Positions 1 to 8,327 of a DNA stretch of 40,228 bases are shown one piece after another (the stretch's first letter is position 1; the number at the start of each line of letters is the position of its first letter). A model generated the notes under the pieces. That model saw only the letters and a list, made by a program, of their open reading frames with translations, had not been told where the DNA came from and ran no database searches. This stretch comes from Sphingobacteriia bacterium (GTDB lineage Bacteria; Bacteroidota; Bacteroidia; NS11-12g; UBA955), in NCBI GenBank assembly GCA_021151535.1, contig JAGKXC010000024.1, positions 1 to 40,228 on the forward strand, written 5' to 3'. A program made the translations under genes and the position numbers.

Positions 1-177
1 GGACCATTATGTATTCCTGATCCAAAAGCGATAGATTCCTGCTTATTTGGTAGCGGATATCCGTATTTTTATTTCTGTGCAAAACCAGACAATTCGGGTA
101 CCCATAATTTTGCAAAAACCTTACAAGAACATGACGCAAACGCCGCGAAATATCACCGTTGGTTGAATGGTAGATAA
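1..177 (+). CDS. mltG: Endolytic transglycosylase MltG, C-terminal fragment
   Basis: The window opens inside a reading frame that gives 58 residues before TAA at 175-177. The visible end contains LCIPDPKAI and YFYFCAKPDNSGTHNFAKTL, which match the conserved end of the MltG/YceG family, where a proline-rich step and an F-C-A-K-P-D-G-S-G-T-H-like strand close the catalytic fold. MltG is an inner-membrane lytic transglycosylase that cuts nascent glycan strands. The membrane anchor, LysM-like part and catalytic glutamate lie upstream of the window and cannot be checked. It sits 79 bp before nuoA on the same strand. Family assignment is from motif recognition only. Confidence 0.85.
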   Translation, partial: GPLCIPDPKAIDSCLFGSGYPYFYFCAKPDNSGTHNFAKTLQEHDANAAKYHRWLNGR

Positions 178-239
178 CAGGTTGTAATTTTTTTTTAAAA
201 TATATCAAACAATTCACCGCAAGGCAATGTTCGTTTTAT

Positions 240-247
240 TAAATTTG
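240..247 (+). promoter_or_regulatory. Possible -7 element (TAAATTTG) ahead of nuoA
   Basis: TAAATTTG fits the Bacteroidota -7 consensus TAnnTTTG and ends 9 bases before the chosen nuoA ATG at 257. I see no convincing TTG/TTTG at the usual 17-23 base distance upstream, so this could be chance in AT-rich DNA. If used, the transcript would begin almost at the start codon. Confidence 0.3.
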
Positions 248-256
248 CGCACGAAC

Positions 257-622
257 ATGAATACACCAGAATCATACATCCCCATTCTATTGCAGATGGG
301 AGTGGCCGTAGGATTTGTTGCACTTACTTTGGCTCTATCACATTTGTTAGGCCCAAGAAAGAAAACAGCCAAGAAAGAAGATAGCTTTGAGTGCGGTATT
401 GAAATTCAGGGCGATGCTAGATTCCCTGTTTCAGTAAAGTATTTCTTATCGGCAATTTTATTTGTGTTGTTTGATGTAGAAGTGGTATTCTTTTATCCCT
501 ATGCAGTGAATTTTAAGGAAATGGGCTGGGCTGGATTTTCAGCAGTATTGGCTTTTGTTGCCTTTTTCTTGGTAGGGTTTATTTATGTTTGGAAGCGTGG
601 CGCCCTTGAGTGGGAAAAATAA
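257..622 (+). CDS. nuoA: NADH-quinone oxidoreductase subunit A
   Basis: A small membrane subunit of respiratory complex I, 121 residues from ATG 257. Three hydrophobic segments are seen: about residues 7-30, 62-84 and 89-111. The loop after the first holds the family signature FECGIEIQGDARFPVSVKYF, and DVEVVFFYPYAV follows in the second segment, giving the conserved acidic pair in the membrane. An in-frame ATG at 227 would add ten residues (MFVLLNLRTN) that do not resemble the family; the 257 start gives the normal N-terminus (N-T-P-E-S-Y-I-P-I-L). It is the first gene of a compact nuoA-H run; nuoB starts 11 bases after its stop. Confidence 0.93.
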   Translation: MNTPESYIPILLQMGVAVGFVALTLALSHLLGPRKKTAKKEDSFECGIEIQGDARFPVSVKYFLSAILFVLFDVEVVFFYPYAVNFKEMGWAGFSAVLAFVAFFLVGFIYVWKRGALEWEK

Positions 623-632
623 TTCAAAGTTT

Positions 633-1178
633 ATGGTAAAAATTGGAGAAACACCAGAGGGTATCGAAGGACAAGGGTTTTTCGCTACAAGTTTGGATAA
701 AGCGATTGGATTGGCAAGAGCAAATTCATTATGGCCTTTGCCATTTGCAACCTCTTGCTGTGGAATTGAATTTATGGCAACCATGGGTGCAAACTACGAT
801 TTAGCACGATTTGGTTCAGAAAGATTGGCATTTACACCCAGACAAACAGATTTGTTGATGGTAATGGGTACCATTTCTAAAAAAATGGCTCCAGTATTGA
901 AACAAGTTTACGATCAAATGGCTGAACCCAAATGGGTTTTGTCTGTAGGCGCTTGTGCTTGTACTGGTGGAATTTTTGATACTTATAGTGTTTTACAGGG
1001 CATTGATAGAGTGATTCCCGTAGATGTATATGTACCAGGCTGTCCTCCGCGTCCTGAGCAAATCATTGAAGGTTTGATGAAAATTCAGGAATTAGCCAAA
1101 GGTGAAAGTTTAAGAAGAAGAGATAGTGACGAGTATAAGAAAATGCTCGAAAGTTATAACATCGAAACAGGTAGATAA
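633..1178 (+). CDS. nuoB: NADH-quinone oxidoreductase subunit B
   Basis: Peripheral-arm subunit that holds cluster N2, the last iron-sulfur centre before quinone. From ATG 633 it is 181 residues. The N2 ligands are in place: adjacent Cys42-Cys43 in SCCGIEF, Cys108 in GACACTGG and Cys137 in PGCPPRPEQ. The open frame extends back to ATG 585, but that start would run into the end of nuoA and adds 16 unlike residues, so 633 (10 bases after the nuoA stop) is preferred. nuoC follows after 2 bases. The extra Cys110 next to the third ligand is a variation on the usual GxCAxSGG and is probably neutral. Confidence 0.95.
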   Translation: MVKIGETPEGIEGQGFFATSLDKAIGLARANSLWPLPFATSCCGIEFMATMGANYDLARFGSERLAFTPRQTDLLMVMGTISKKMAPVLKQVYDQMAEPKWVLSVGACACTGGIFDTYSVLQGIDRVIPVDVYVPGCPPRPEQIIEGLMKIQELAKGESLRRRDSDEYKKMLESYNIETGR

Positions 1179-1180
1179 TC

Positions 1181-1678
1181 ATGTCTTCAAATACAGAAAC
1201 ATTTATCGCTAAGATTTCATCCGAATTGGGTGAAAACGGCAAAATGGAAATTGATCAATTTCAAATGATCAATTTTTCCATTTCTAAAGACCAATCCCAC
1301 AGCTTCGTTCAATTGTTAAGAGATCAATTTGGTTTCAACTTTTTAACGGATTTGTGTGCTTCTCATTATCCTAATCGAGAAGGTTCTGAATTTGAGGTGG
1401 TTTATCACATGCACAATTGGGTAGAAAATATCCGTTTAAGAATTCATGTGGGTTTATCGAAAGAAAATTTGGAAATCCCATCACTTACGGATTTGTTCGC
1501 TGCTGCCAATTGGATGGAGCGCGAAACTTTTGATTTTTATGGAATTCAATTTTTAAATCATCCCAATTTGAAAAGAATTCTAAACATGGACGAAATGGAT
1601 TATCATCCTTTGCGCAAAGAATATGCGCTTGAAGATGAGACTCGTGATGATAAAAACAATAATTTTTTCGGGCGATGA
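1181..1678 (+). CDS. nuoC: NADH-quinone oxidoreductase subunit C
   Basis: The 30-kDa-type peripheral subunit of complex I, 165 residues, about the usual length for a stand-alone NuoC. The C-terminal signature is clear: WMERETFDFYGIQFLNHPNLKRIL, then M-D-E-M-D-Y-H-P-L-R-K-E-Y. NuoC packs against NuoD and NuoB and carries no cofactor. It is a separate gene and not fused to nuoD as in E. coli. The start follows nuoB by 2 bases. The stop TGA overlaps the nuoD ATG (ATGA, 4 bases), which suggests translational coupling. Confidence 0.94.
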   Translation: MSSNTETFIAKISSELGENGKMEIDQFQMINFSISKDQSHSFVQLLRDQFGFNFLTDLCASHYPNREGSEFEVVYHMHNWVENIRLRIHVGLSKENLEIPSLTDLFAAANWMERETFDFYGIQFLNHPNLKRILNMDEMDYHPLRKEYALEDETRDDKNNNFFGR

Positions 1679-2895
1679 GCGAATTGATATTTAACAAAAA
1701 CGGACAGATGGTTAGTAGGGACACCATTGATGGTGATATTGCAACCCTTAACCTTGGTCCTACACACCCAGCAACCCATGGTATTTTTCAGAATGTACTG
1801 AAAGTTGATGGCGAGAGAATCATCGAAGCCGAGCAAACCGTAGGATACATTCATCGTGCTTTTGAAAAACTTGCGGAAAGAAGACCTTATAACCAAATTA
1901 CACCTATTACGGATAGACTTAACTATTGTTCATCGCCTATCAACAACTTTGGTTGGCACATGACGGTAGAGAAACTTGCCGGAATCGAAGTTCCTAAAAA
2001 AGTTGATTATATGCGTGTAATCATCATGGAATTGGCAAGGATTGCAGACCATTTGGTTTGTAATTCAGTAATTGGTGTTGATACCGGTGCATTAACTGGC
2101 TTTACATACATGTTCCAAGAGAGAGAAAAAATCTACGACTTGTATGAAGAAGTTTGCGGAGCACGTTTAACGACCAATATTGGCAGAATTGGTGGATTCG
2201 AAAGAGATTTCTCCCCAACTTTTTGGGCGAAATTGAAGAAGTTTGTAGACGAGTTTCCTGCCAAATTTAATGAATTTGATCAGTTACTTACCAGAAATAG
2301 AATATTTATGGATCGTGTAATTGGCGCTGGCCCAATCTCTGCTGAAAGAGCCATTTCCTATGGCTTTGCGGGGCCAAATTTGAGGGCTGCAGGTGTTGAT
2401 TATGATGTTCGTGTAATGTCTCCTTATTCAAGTTACGAAGATTTTCAATTCGATATCCCAGTAGGAAAAGATGGCGATACATTTGATCGATACATGGTAC
2501 GTCAGGAAGAAATCCGTCAGAGTTTGAATATTATCAAACAAGCGATGGAAAAGATGCCTACAGGTGATTACCATGCCAATGTTCCTGATTTCTACTTGCC
2601 TCCCAAAGAAGAAGTTTATAGAAGTATGGAATCATTAATTTATCATTTCAAAATCATTATGGGAGAGATGACAATCCCTAAAGGAGAAGTTTATCACGCT
2701 GTTGAAGGTGGAAATGGTGAATTAGGTTATTATTTGGTGAGCGATGGAGGTAGAACCCCTTATCGTTTGCATTTTAGAAGACCTTGTTTTATTTATTATC
2801 AGGCTTATCCGGAAATGATTAAAGATTCAGTTTTGAGTGATGCTATTTTAACAATGAGTAGCATGAATGTAATCGCCGGAGAATTAGACGCATAA
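1675..2895 (+). CDS. nuoD: NADH-quinone oxidoreductase subunit D
   Basis: The 49-kDa-type subunit of complex I, which with NuoB forms the quinone-reduction chamber. It has 406 residues, a normal length. The quinone-site signature NLGPTHPATHG lies near residues 26-36, followed by E-Q-T-V-G-Y-I-H-R-A-F-E-K and the C-terminal family strand RLHFRRPCFIYYQAYPEMIK. Its hydrogenase-like fold has lost the NiFe ligands, as expected. The start ATG overlaps the nuoC stop by 4 bases and nuoE begins 3 bases after its stop. Confidence 0.95.
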   Translation: MSELIFNKNGQMVSRDTIDGDIATLNLGPTHPATHGIFQNVLKVDGERIIEAEQTVGYIHRAFEKLAERRPYNQITPITDRLNYCSSPINNFGWHMTVEKLAGIEVPKKVDYMRVIIMELARIADHLVCNSVIGVDTGALTGFTYMFQEREKIYDLYEEVCGARLTTNIGRIGGFERDFSPTFWAKLKKFVDEFPAKFNEFDQLLTRNRIFMDRVIGAGPISAERAISYGFAGPNLRAAGVDYDVRVMSPYSSYEDFQFDIPVGKDGDTFDRYMVRQEEIRQSLNIIKQAMEKMPTGDYHANVPDFYLPPKEEVYRSMESLIYHFKIIMGEMTIPKGEVYHAVEGGNGELGYYLVSDGGRTPYRLHFRRPCFIYYQAYPEMIKDSVLSDAILTMSSMNVIAGELDA

Positions 2896-2898
2896 ATC

Positions 2899-3432
2899 AT
2901 GGAGGAAAATCAAAATATTCAGTTTCCTGAAGATCTATTGAAAGAAGTCAATAGAATTATCAATCAATTTCCTGAAGGCAAGCAAAAGAGTGCATTGATT
3001 CGAGTGCTTCATTTGGCCCAAGCGCATTTTGGATATTTATCTGTTACTGCGATGGATTATGTTGCAAGACTTTTACATATTCAGCCGATTGAGGTATATG
3101 AAGTGGCAACGTTTTATTCAATGTACGATACCCAACCAGTTGGAAAAGTGAAGTTAGAGGTTTGCAGAACTGGACCTTGCATGATTGAAGGAGCAGAGAA
3201 AATTGTTTCTTATATAGAGAATAAATTGGGCATCAAAGATGGCGAAACCACTTCAGATGGATTATTTACTTTAAAAACTGTAGAGTGTTTGGGAGCTTGT
3301 GGCTATGCCCCTATGCTTCAAGCAGGAGAAAAGTTTCATGAGCACTTAACCGAGGCGAAGGTGGATGAATTAATAGAAATGTATCGCAACAAGCCTGTTG
3401 CTAATTATATGGGATTGGAAAACAATGGCTAG
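2899..3432 (+). CDS. nuoE: NADH-quinone oxidoreductase subunit E (24-kDa type)
   Basis: Thioredoxin-fold subunit of the NADH-oxidising tip of complex I, 177 residues. The [2Fe-2S] cluster N1a ligands are Cys89 and Cys94 (CRTGPC) and Cys130 and Cys134 (CLGAC). The helical N-terminal region includes VYEVATFYSMYDTQPVGK, typical of the family. It works with NuoF as an electron entry module. The last 8 bases overlap the start of nuoF. Confidence 0.95.
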   Translation: MEENQNIQFPEDLLKEVNRIINQFPEGKQKSALIRVLHLAQAHFGYLSVTAMDYVARLLHIQPIEVYEVATFYSMYDTQPVGKVKLEVCRTGPCMIEGAEKIVSYIENKLGIKDGETTSDGLFTLKTVECLGACGYAPMLQAGEKFHEHLTEAKVDELIEMYRNKPVANYMGLENNG

Positions 3433-4777
3433 GAAATTATTATTAGAAAACGCCCACATTGAAGGCATCAGAAATTATGATGTTTATCGCAAAAATGGCG
3501 GATATAGAGCAGTAGAGAAAGCTCTTAAATCTATGTCGCCAGATGATGTGGTTGAAGAAGTAAAAAAATCTGGATTACGAGGTAGAGGAGGAGCAGGTTT
3601 CCCAACTGGGATGAAATGGAGCTTTATCGCCAAACCAGAAGGAGTTCCTCGTCATTTGTTGTGTAATGCCGACGAAAGTGAACCAGGAACATTTAAGGAT
3701 AGATACTTGATGGAAACAGTACCCCATTTGTTAATAGAGGGAATGATTCTTTCTTCATATGCATTGGGATGTAATTCATCTTTTATCTACATCAGAGGTG
3801 AATACATGTATGTTTTGCAAATTCTTGAAAAAGCTATTGCAGAGGCTTACGCCAATGGTTGGTTAGGCAAGAATATACAAGGTTCTGGATTTGATTTGGA
3901 TTTGTTTGTTTCTCCAGGTGCTGGTGCATATATCTGCGGCGAAGAAACTGCTTTAATTGAAAGTTTAGAAGGAAAACGTGGTAATCCAAGAATGAAACCC
4001 CCTTTCCCTGCTGTTTCTGGATTGTGGAATCGCCCTACGGTAGTGAATAATGTTGAAACTATTTCTGCCGTTGTTCCAATCGTAAATGATGGAGGCGATG
4101 CATATGCTGCTATCGGTTTAGGAAAAAGTACGGGAACCAAATTGATTTCTGCAAGTGGTAACATCAATAGACCTGGTGTATACGAAATAGAACTGGGCGT
4201 TTCTGTTGAAGAATTTTTATATAGTGATCAATATTGCGGCGGTATTAAAAATGGTAAGAAGTTAAAGGCTTGTGTTCCAGGCGGTTCATCGGTTCCAATT
4301 TTACCCCATTATTTGGTATGTAAAACGGCCAATGGTGAAGATCGATTGATGACTTATGAAAGCTTGAGCGACGGTGGTTTCGCAACAGGTAGTATGCTAG
4401 GGTCTGGAGGCTTTATTGTTTACGATGAAGATCAATGTATCGTAAGAAATACATGGAATTTTTCGAGATTTTATCACCACGAAAGTTGTGGACAGTGCAG
4501 TCCTTGCAGAGAAGGAACCGGTTGGATGGAAAAAGTATTGCATCGTTTGGAATATGGTCATGGAAAAATGGAAGACATTGATTTACTTTGGGATATCCAA
4601 CGTCAAATCGAAGGTAATACCATTTGTCCTTTGGGCGATGCAGCTGCTTGGCCAGTTGCCGCAGCAATCCGACATTTTAGAGAAGAATTTGAATGGCACG
4701 TTAACGAACCCAAAAGATGTTTGGAATCGAATTACGGCTTAGTTACTGAAAAAGTTTTTGAAAAGGTAAACGCTTAA
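3425..4777 (+). CDS. nuoF: NADH-quinone oxidoreductase subunit F (51-kDa type)
   Basis: The NADH- and FMN-binding subunit of complex I, 450 residues from ATG 3425. The nucleotide site motif GRGGAGFPTGMKW is at residues 53-65. FMN-site features include NADESEPGTFKDR and GAGAYICGEETALIESLEGKRG-type strands. The [4Fe-4S] cluster N3 ligands are Cys355, Cys358 and Cys361 (ESCGQCSPCREGTGW) and Cys401 (NTICPLGDA). The frame is open back to 3398, but the first ATG giving the family N-terminus (M-A-R-K-L-L-L) is 3425, which overlaps the end of nuoE by 8 bases. nuoG follows after 4 bases. Confidence 0.95.
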   Translation: MARKLLLENAHIEGIRNYDVYRKNGGYRAVEKALKSMSPDDVVEEVKKSGLRGRGGAGFPTGMKWSFIAKPEGVPRHLLCNADESEPGTFKDRYLMETVPHLLIEGMILSSYALGCNSSFIYIRGEYMYVLQILEKAIAEAYANGWLGKNIQGSGFDLDLFVSPGAGAYICGEETALIESLEGKRGNPRMKPPFPAVSGLWNRPTVVNNVETISAVVPIVNDGGDAYAAIGLGKSTGTKLISASGNINRPGVYEIELGVSVEEFLYSDQYCGGIKNGKKLKACVPGGSSVPILPHYLVCKTANGEDRLMTYESLSDGGFATGSMLGSGGFIVYDEDQCIVRNTWNFSRFYHHESCGQCSPCREGTGWMEKVLHRLEYGHGKMEDIDLLWDIQRQIEGNTICPLGDAAAWPVAAAIRHFREEFEWHVNEPKRCLESNYGLVTEKVFEKVNA

Positions 4778-4781
4778 CTCC

Positions 4782-5747
4782 ATGTCTGAAACAACAAAAT
4801 TTACAGTTACCATAGATGGTAAAACCATTGAGGTTGATCCAGGTACAACCATTTTGAATGCGGCTAGAATGATTGGGGGCGATGTTGTTCCTCCTGCAAT
4901 GTGCTATTATACGCCATTAAAAGGCAGTGGTGGCAAATGCAGAACTTGCTTGGTTGAAGTTTCTAAAGGTTCTGAAAAAGACCCTCGTCCTATGCCAAAA
5001 TTAGTAGCCAGCTGTTCCACAACAGTGATGGATGGCATGGAAATCAAGAACAAATCAAGTGAAAGAGTGGTGAATGCTAGAGCGGGTGTGGTTGAAATGT
5101 TATTGATTAACCATCCTTTGGATTGCCCAGTATGCGATCAAGCAGGTGAATGTCATCTTCAAGATTTAGCCTATGAACATGGAAAATCTTCTACTCGTTA
5201 TGAATTTGATCGCCGTTCTTTCAATAAAATTGATATTGGAAATTATATCAAGTTACACATGACGCGTTGCATACTTTGTTACCGTTGTGTTTATACCGCC
5301 AATCAATTAACTAATCAACGCGAACATGGCGTACTTAAACGCGGTGATGCGGCTGAAATCAGTACTTTTATTGAAAAAAGTTTGGATAATGAATTCATTG
5401 GTAACGTAATTGACGTTTGTCCGGTAGGTGCATTAACCGATAAAACATTCAGATTTAGATCAAGGGTTTGGTTTACGAAGCCAATGGATGTACACAGAGA
5501 TTGTCCTACTTGTTCTGGTAAAGCAGTTGCTTGGATGATTGGTGATGAAATTGCACGTGTTACAGCAAGAAAAGATCAATATGGTGAAGTAAAAGAATTT
5601 ATCTGTAATGATTGCCGTTTCCACAAAAAGGAAAAATCAGATTGGCAGATTGAAGGTCCTAGACATATAGATCGTACATCAGTTATTTCTGCAAATCATT
5701 ATGAATCAGAAATTCCTGCTCATACTCCTTTGTTAAATAAAGCGTAA
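4782..5747 (+). CDS. nuoG: NADH-quinone oxidoreductase subunit G, short form
   Basis: Iron-sulfur subunit carrying electrons from NuoF toward NuoI. Visible ligand sets are N1b [2Fe-2S] with Cys41, Cys53, Cys56 and Cys78; N5 with His111, Cys115, Cys118 and Cys124; and N4 with Cys163, Cys166, Cys169 and Cys213. A last set, Cys241, Cys244, Cys275 and Cys278, lies where the N7/molybdopterin-type [4Fe-4S] domain begins, but the spacing is changed. At 321 residues it stops there; E. coli NuoG is about 900. The missing part is the large molybdopterin-oxidoreductase-like domain, which has no cofactor in complex I. From memory, short NuoG is common in Bacteroidota, so this is not read as a broken gene. 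The frame is clean and nuoH begins 6 bases later. Confidence 0.92.
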   Translation: MSETTKFTVTIDGKTIEVDPGTTILNAARMIGGDVVPPAMCYYTPLKGSGGKCRTCLVEVSKGSEKDPRPMPKLVASCSTTVMDGMEIKNKSSERVVNARAGVVEMLLINHPLDCPVCDQAGECHLQDLAYEHGKSSTRYEFDRRSFNKIDIGNYIKLHMTRCILCYRCVYTANQLTNQREHGVLKRGDAAEISTFIEKSLDNEFIGNVIDVCPVGALTDKTFRFRSRVWFTKPMDVHRDCPTCSGKAVAWMIGDEIARVTARKDQYGEVKEFICNDCRFHKKEKSDWQIEGPRHIDRTSVISANHYESEIPAHTPLLNKA

Positions 5748-5753
5748 ACAACC

Positions 5754-6782
5754 ATGGATTTAGCATTAATATTAGAAAAATTAACCCTAATTGTCATCAT
5801 TTTGGCTATTACCTTGGTAATTGCTCTTTATTTGACATTCGGTGAAAGAAAAATTGCCGCTTTTTTCCAGGATCGTATAGGTCCTAATAGAGTTGGTCCT
5901 TGGGGTTTGTTTCAGCCGTTCGCAGATGGTGGAAAATTGCTTTTTAAAGAAGAAATCATCCCAAAAACCGCAGAAAAATGGCTGTTTATCCTTGGTCCGG
6001 CAATCGCAATGATTGTTGCTACAATTACAAGCGCAGTTATTCCATGGGGAACTTCAATTGAAATATTTGGTAGAAACGTTCAGCTTCAAGTTGCAGATAT
6101 CAATATCGGTGTTCTTTATGTAATGGGTATCGTAAGTATTGGTGTTTACGGAATTATGATTGGTGGTTGGGCAAGTAATAACAAATATTCATTGTATGGC
6201 GCTATCAGAGCAAGTGCTCAAATGATTAGCTATGAATTGAGTATGGGTTTGTCGTTAATTGCCATCGTGATGATGACAGGTACATTGAGTTTACGGGAAA
6301 TGGTAGAACAGCAAGCCGGCATGAATTGGAATATTTGGTATCAACCATTGGGATTCTTGTTGTTTTTTACTTGTGCTTTGGCAGAATGTAACCGAGCTCC
6401 TTTCGATTTAGCAGAATGTGAAACTGAATTAATCGGTGGTTATCATGCAGAGTATTCTTCCATGAAATTGGGATTCTACCTTTTTGCAGAATATATCAAT
6501 ATGTTTGTGTCTAGTGCAATTATTGCATGCGTTTATTTTGGTGGATATAATTTCCCTGGTCAAGATTTGATTACAGATCACAACTTATTAGCCATTTTAC
6601 AAGTGGTTGTAATGTTCGCTAAAATCTTCTTTTTCACTTTTGTATTTATGTGGATTCGTTGGACATTACCTCGATTCAGATATGATCAATTAATGAGATT
6701 GGGATGGAAATCAATGATTCCATTGGCAATTATTAACTTAGTGATAACAGGTGCAATTTTAGGATTGAAATATTTTAATTAA
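5754..6782 (+). CDS. nuoH: NADH-quinone oxidoreductase subunit H
   Basis: Membrane subunit at the junction of the two arms of complex I, 342 residues with about eight or nine hydrophobic segments. Signatures are GERKIAAFFQDRIGPNRVGP near residues 29-48, LAECNRAPFDLAECETELIGGYH in the quinone-facing loop, and F-M-W-I-R-W-T-L-P-R-F-R-Y-D-Q near the end. The acidic residues in these loops are part of the proton/quinone coupling path in the family. It is the last nuo gene in the window: a strong terminator follows 15 bases after the stop, and the next gene is on the other strand. Confidence 0.95.
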   Translation: MDLALILEKLTLIVIILAITLVIALYLTFGERKIAAFFQDRIGPNRVGPWGLFQPFADGGKLLFKEEIIPKTAEKWLFILGPAIAMIVATITSAVIPWGTSIEIFGRNVQLQVADINIGVLYVMGIVSIGVYGIMIGGWASNNKYSLYGAIRASAQMISYELSMGLSLIAIVMMTGTLSLREMVEQQAGMNWNIWYQPLGFLLFFTCALAECNRAPFDLAECETELIGGYHAEYSSMKLGFYLFAEYINMFVSSAIIACVYFGGYNFPGQDLITDHNLLAILQVVVMFAKIFFFTFVFMWIRWTLPRFRYDQLMRLGWKSMIPLAIINLVITGAILGLKYFN

Positions 6783-6797
6783 TTCAAATTTAAATAT

Positions 6798-6835
6798 AAC
6801 AAAAAAGGCTTTCATAATTGAAAGCCTTTTTTGTT
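6798..6835. terminator. Bidirectional terminator between nuoH and murF
   Basis: A perfect 17-bp inverted repeat (6798-6814 with 6819-6835) around the loop TAAT. The stem has a GC-containing core (AGGCTTTCA / TGAAAGCCT) flanked by A-runs on one side and T-runs on the other, so it can stop both the rightward nuo transcript and the leftward murF transcript. Confidence 0.9.
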
Positions 6836-6862
6836 AATATGGATCTAAAAAATTGTTGGAAA

Positions 6863-8212
6863 TCAAGACTGGAAATGCTCCAATGTTCTTTCCATTTTTA
6901 TTCCCCGTGATCCCTTTATAAATGCAAAATCCACGTTTTTAATTGGATGTGTATCCAACCAAGCCAATAATCCGTCTACTTGTTCAAATCTCATCGGGAA
7001 ATCTGAACATGACTGATAGAAGTGTTGACCCACTAAATATGTACAAGTTTCTAATCCTAGTTCTTTGACTAATTTTAGCATTTGTTGATGCTCTGAATTT
7101 GCATAATCGCCTAATTCTAACATATCGCCCAAGAAAATTGCCTTGCTGCCTTTTAATGTACTAAAACTGCGTAGTGCCGCCTCCATACTGCTAGGATTTG
7201 CATTGTAAGCATCTAAGAAAATGGATGTTTTTCCAAATTGCTTCCATTCGCTTCTGTTGTTTGTAGGGCGATAAGAGACAATGGATTTTAATGCGTTTTG
7301 ATAATTTAGACCTAATGCTTTTAAGCTAGCAAGGGCAAACAAAATATTGTATGTATTGTACTTGCCGGCGATTTCAAAAACCTGATTTTCTAAAATAATA
7401 TGTTGATTGTTGTTATCTTTATCATAATCTTCAAGAGTTAATTTCAAACTGGGCATTTCCTCAATTACCTGTGCCCAAATTCCACTTGTATGTTGATTAT
7501 CAGCATTTTTCAATCCAACAATAATGGAATTGTTCAGTCTTTTACTCATGGATTTCAACCAACCGTCATCTGAATTAACAATGCCAATTCCACCAGATTT
7601 AATGATAGCTTTAAACACTTCACTTTCTTCCTTGGCAACGGATTCGATATCGCCAAATCCTTCTAAATGTTCTTTTCCGATATTGGTAATTATGCCCACA
7701 TCAGCCATAACTAAGTTACATAATACTTCCATTTCTCCTGGATGATTAGTTCCTAATTCAATTACTGCAAATTGATGTTCAGGTTTAATTCCTAATAAGG
7801 TTAACGGAACCCCAATATGATTGTTAAAATTTCCTTGGGTGTAATGCGTTTTGCCAAAATTTTGCAATGCATTAGCAATAAGTTCTTTTGTTGTAGTTTT
7901 ACCATTACTGCCGCCGATAACAATTTTTTTTGCAGTCATTGTATGGGAATGCAACTTTGAAAGTTCTTGGAGGGTTAATAATGTATTTTCTGTATAGAAA
8001 AAGCCCTGTTTCCCGCGTAAATCATTTCTACTTGTAACTACACAACATGCACCAGCTTCTTTTGCTTGTTCAGCGAACAAATTGGCGTCATATTTATCGC
8101 CTACTAAACAGAAAAAGATACAATTCGGTTCAATTTTTCTAGTATCTGTGGAAAGAGTAAAATTAGATTCTTCCCAGATTGCGTATAGTTCTTGAATTAA
8201 AGAAGACATCAC
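6863..8212 (-). CDS. murF: UDP-N-acetylmuramoyl-tripeptide--D-alanyl-D-alanine ligase
   Basis: Cytoplasmic ligase that adds D-Ala-D-Ala to the UDP-MurNAc-tripeptide, the last soluble step of peptidoglycan precursor synthesis. It has 449 residues, a normal length. The Mur-ligase ATP motif GSNGKTTT is at residues 101-108, followed by G-N-F-N-N-H-I-G-V-P, A-V-I-E-L-G-T-N-H-P-G-E-M and N-I-G-K-E-H-L-E-G-F-G, which mark the central domain of MurF. The C-terminal domain has D-A-Y-N-A-N-P-S-S-M and L-G-D-M-L-E-L-G. Two adjacent ATG codons can serve as start (8212 or 8209). It stands alone, convergent with nuoH and divergent from the FG-GAP gene. Confidence 0.94.
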   Translation of the reverse strand: MMSSLIQELYAIWEESNFTLSTDTRKIEPNCIFFCLVGDKYDANLFAEQAKEAGACCVVTSRNDLRGKQGFFYTENTLLTLQELSKLHSHTMTAKKIVIGGSNGKTTTKELIANALQNFGKTHYTQGNFNNHIGVPLTLLGIKPEHQFAVIELGTNHPGEMEVLCNLVMADVGIITNIGKEHLEGFGDIESVAKEESEVFKAIIKSGGIGIVNSDDGWLKSMSKRLNNSIIVGLKNADNQHTSGIWAQVIEEMPSLKLTLEDYDKDNNNQHIILENQVFEIAGKYNTYNILFALASLKALGLNYQNALKSIVSYRPTNNRSEWKQFGKTSIFLDAYNANPSSMEAALRSFSTLKGSKAIFLGDMLELGDYANSEHQQMLKLVKELGLETCTYLVGQHFYQSCSDFPMRFEQVDGLLAWLDTHPIKNVDFAFIKGSRGIKMERTLEHFQS

Positions 8213-8314
8213 AGCGATTTTAAAAATGTAAAGTTAAGTTGTATGTGGAATTATTATTCTTTTTTTTATCCATGGAATACAACAAAAATGTTAACTGTAT
8301 TGTCAAATAATCAG

Positions 8315-8322
8315 TAATTTTG
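8315..8322 (+). promoter_or_regulatory. Possible -7 element (TAATTTTG) ahead of the FG-GAP gene
   Basis: TAATTTTG matches TAnnTTTG exactly and ends 5 bases before the ATG at 8328. No good TTTG lies 17-23 bases upstream. If functional, the mRNA would start at or next to the start codon. Confidence 0.4.
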
Positions 8323-8327
8323 ATTTT

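Noticed and set aside
227..256. Upstream ATG start for nuoA at 227.
   Set aside because: The ten extra residues do not resemble NuoA N-termini, while the ATG at 257 gives the expected one.
1662..1677. An exact 16-base match, ATTTTTTCGGGCGATG, at 1662-1677 and 26192-26207.
   Set aside because: With this base composition about one such 16-base pair is expected by chance in 40 kb, and the flanks differ at once.
4782..5747. NuoG as a truncated pseudogene.
   Set aside because: The frame is intact, ligand sets N1b, N5 and N4 are complete, nuoH follows at once, and short NuoG is, as I recall, normal in Bacteroidota.
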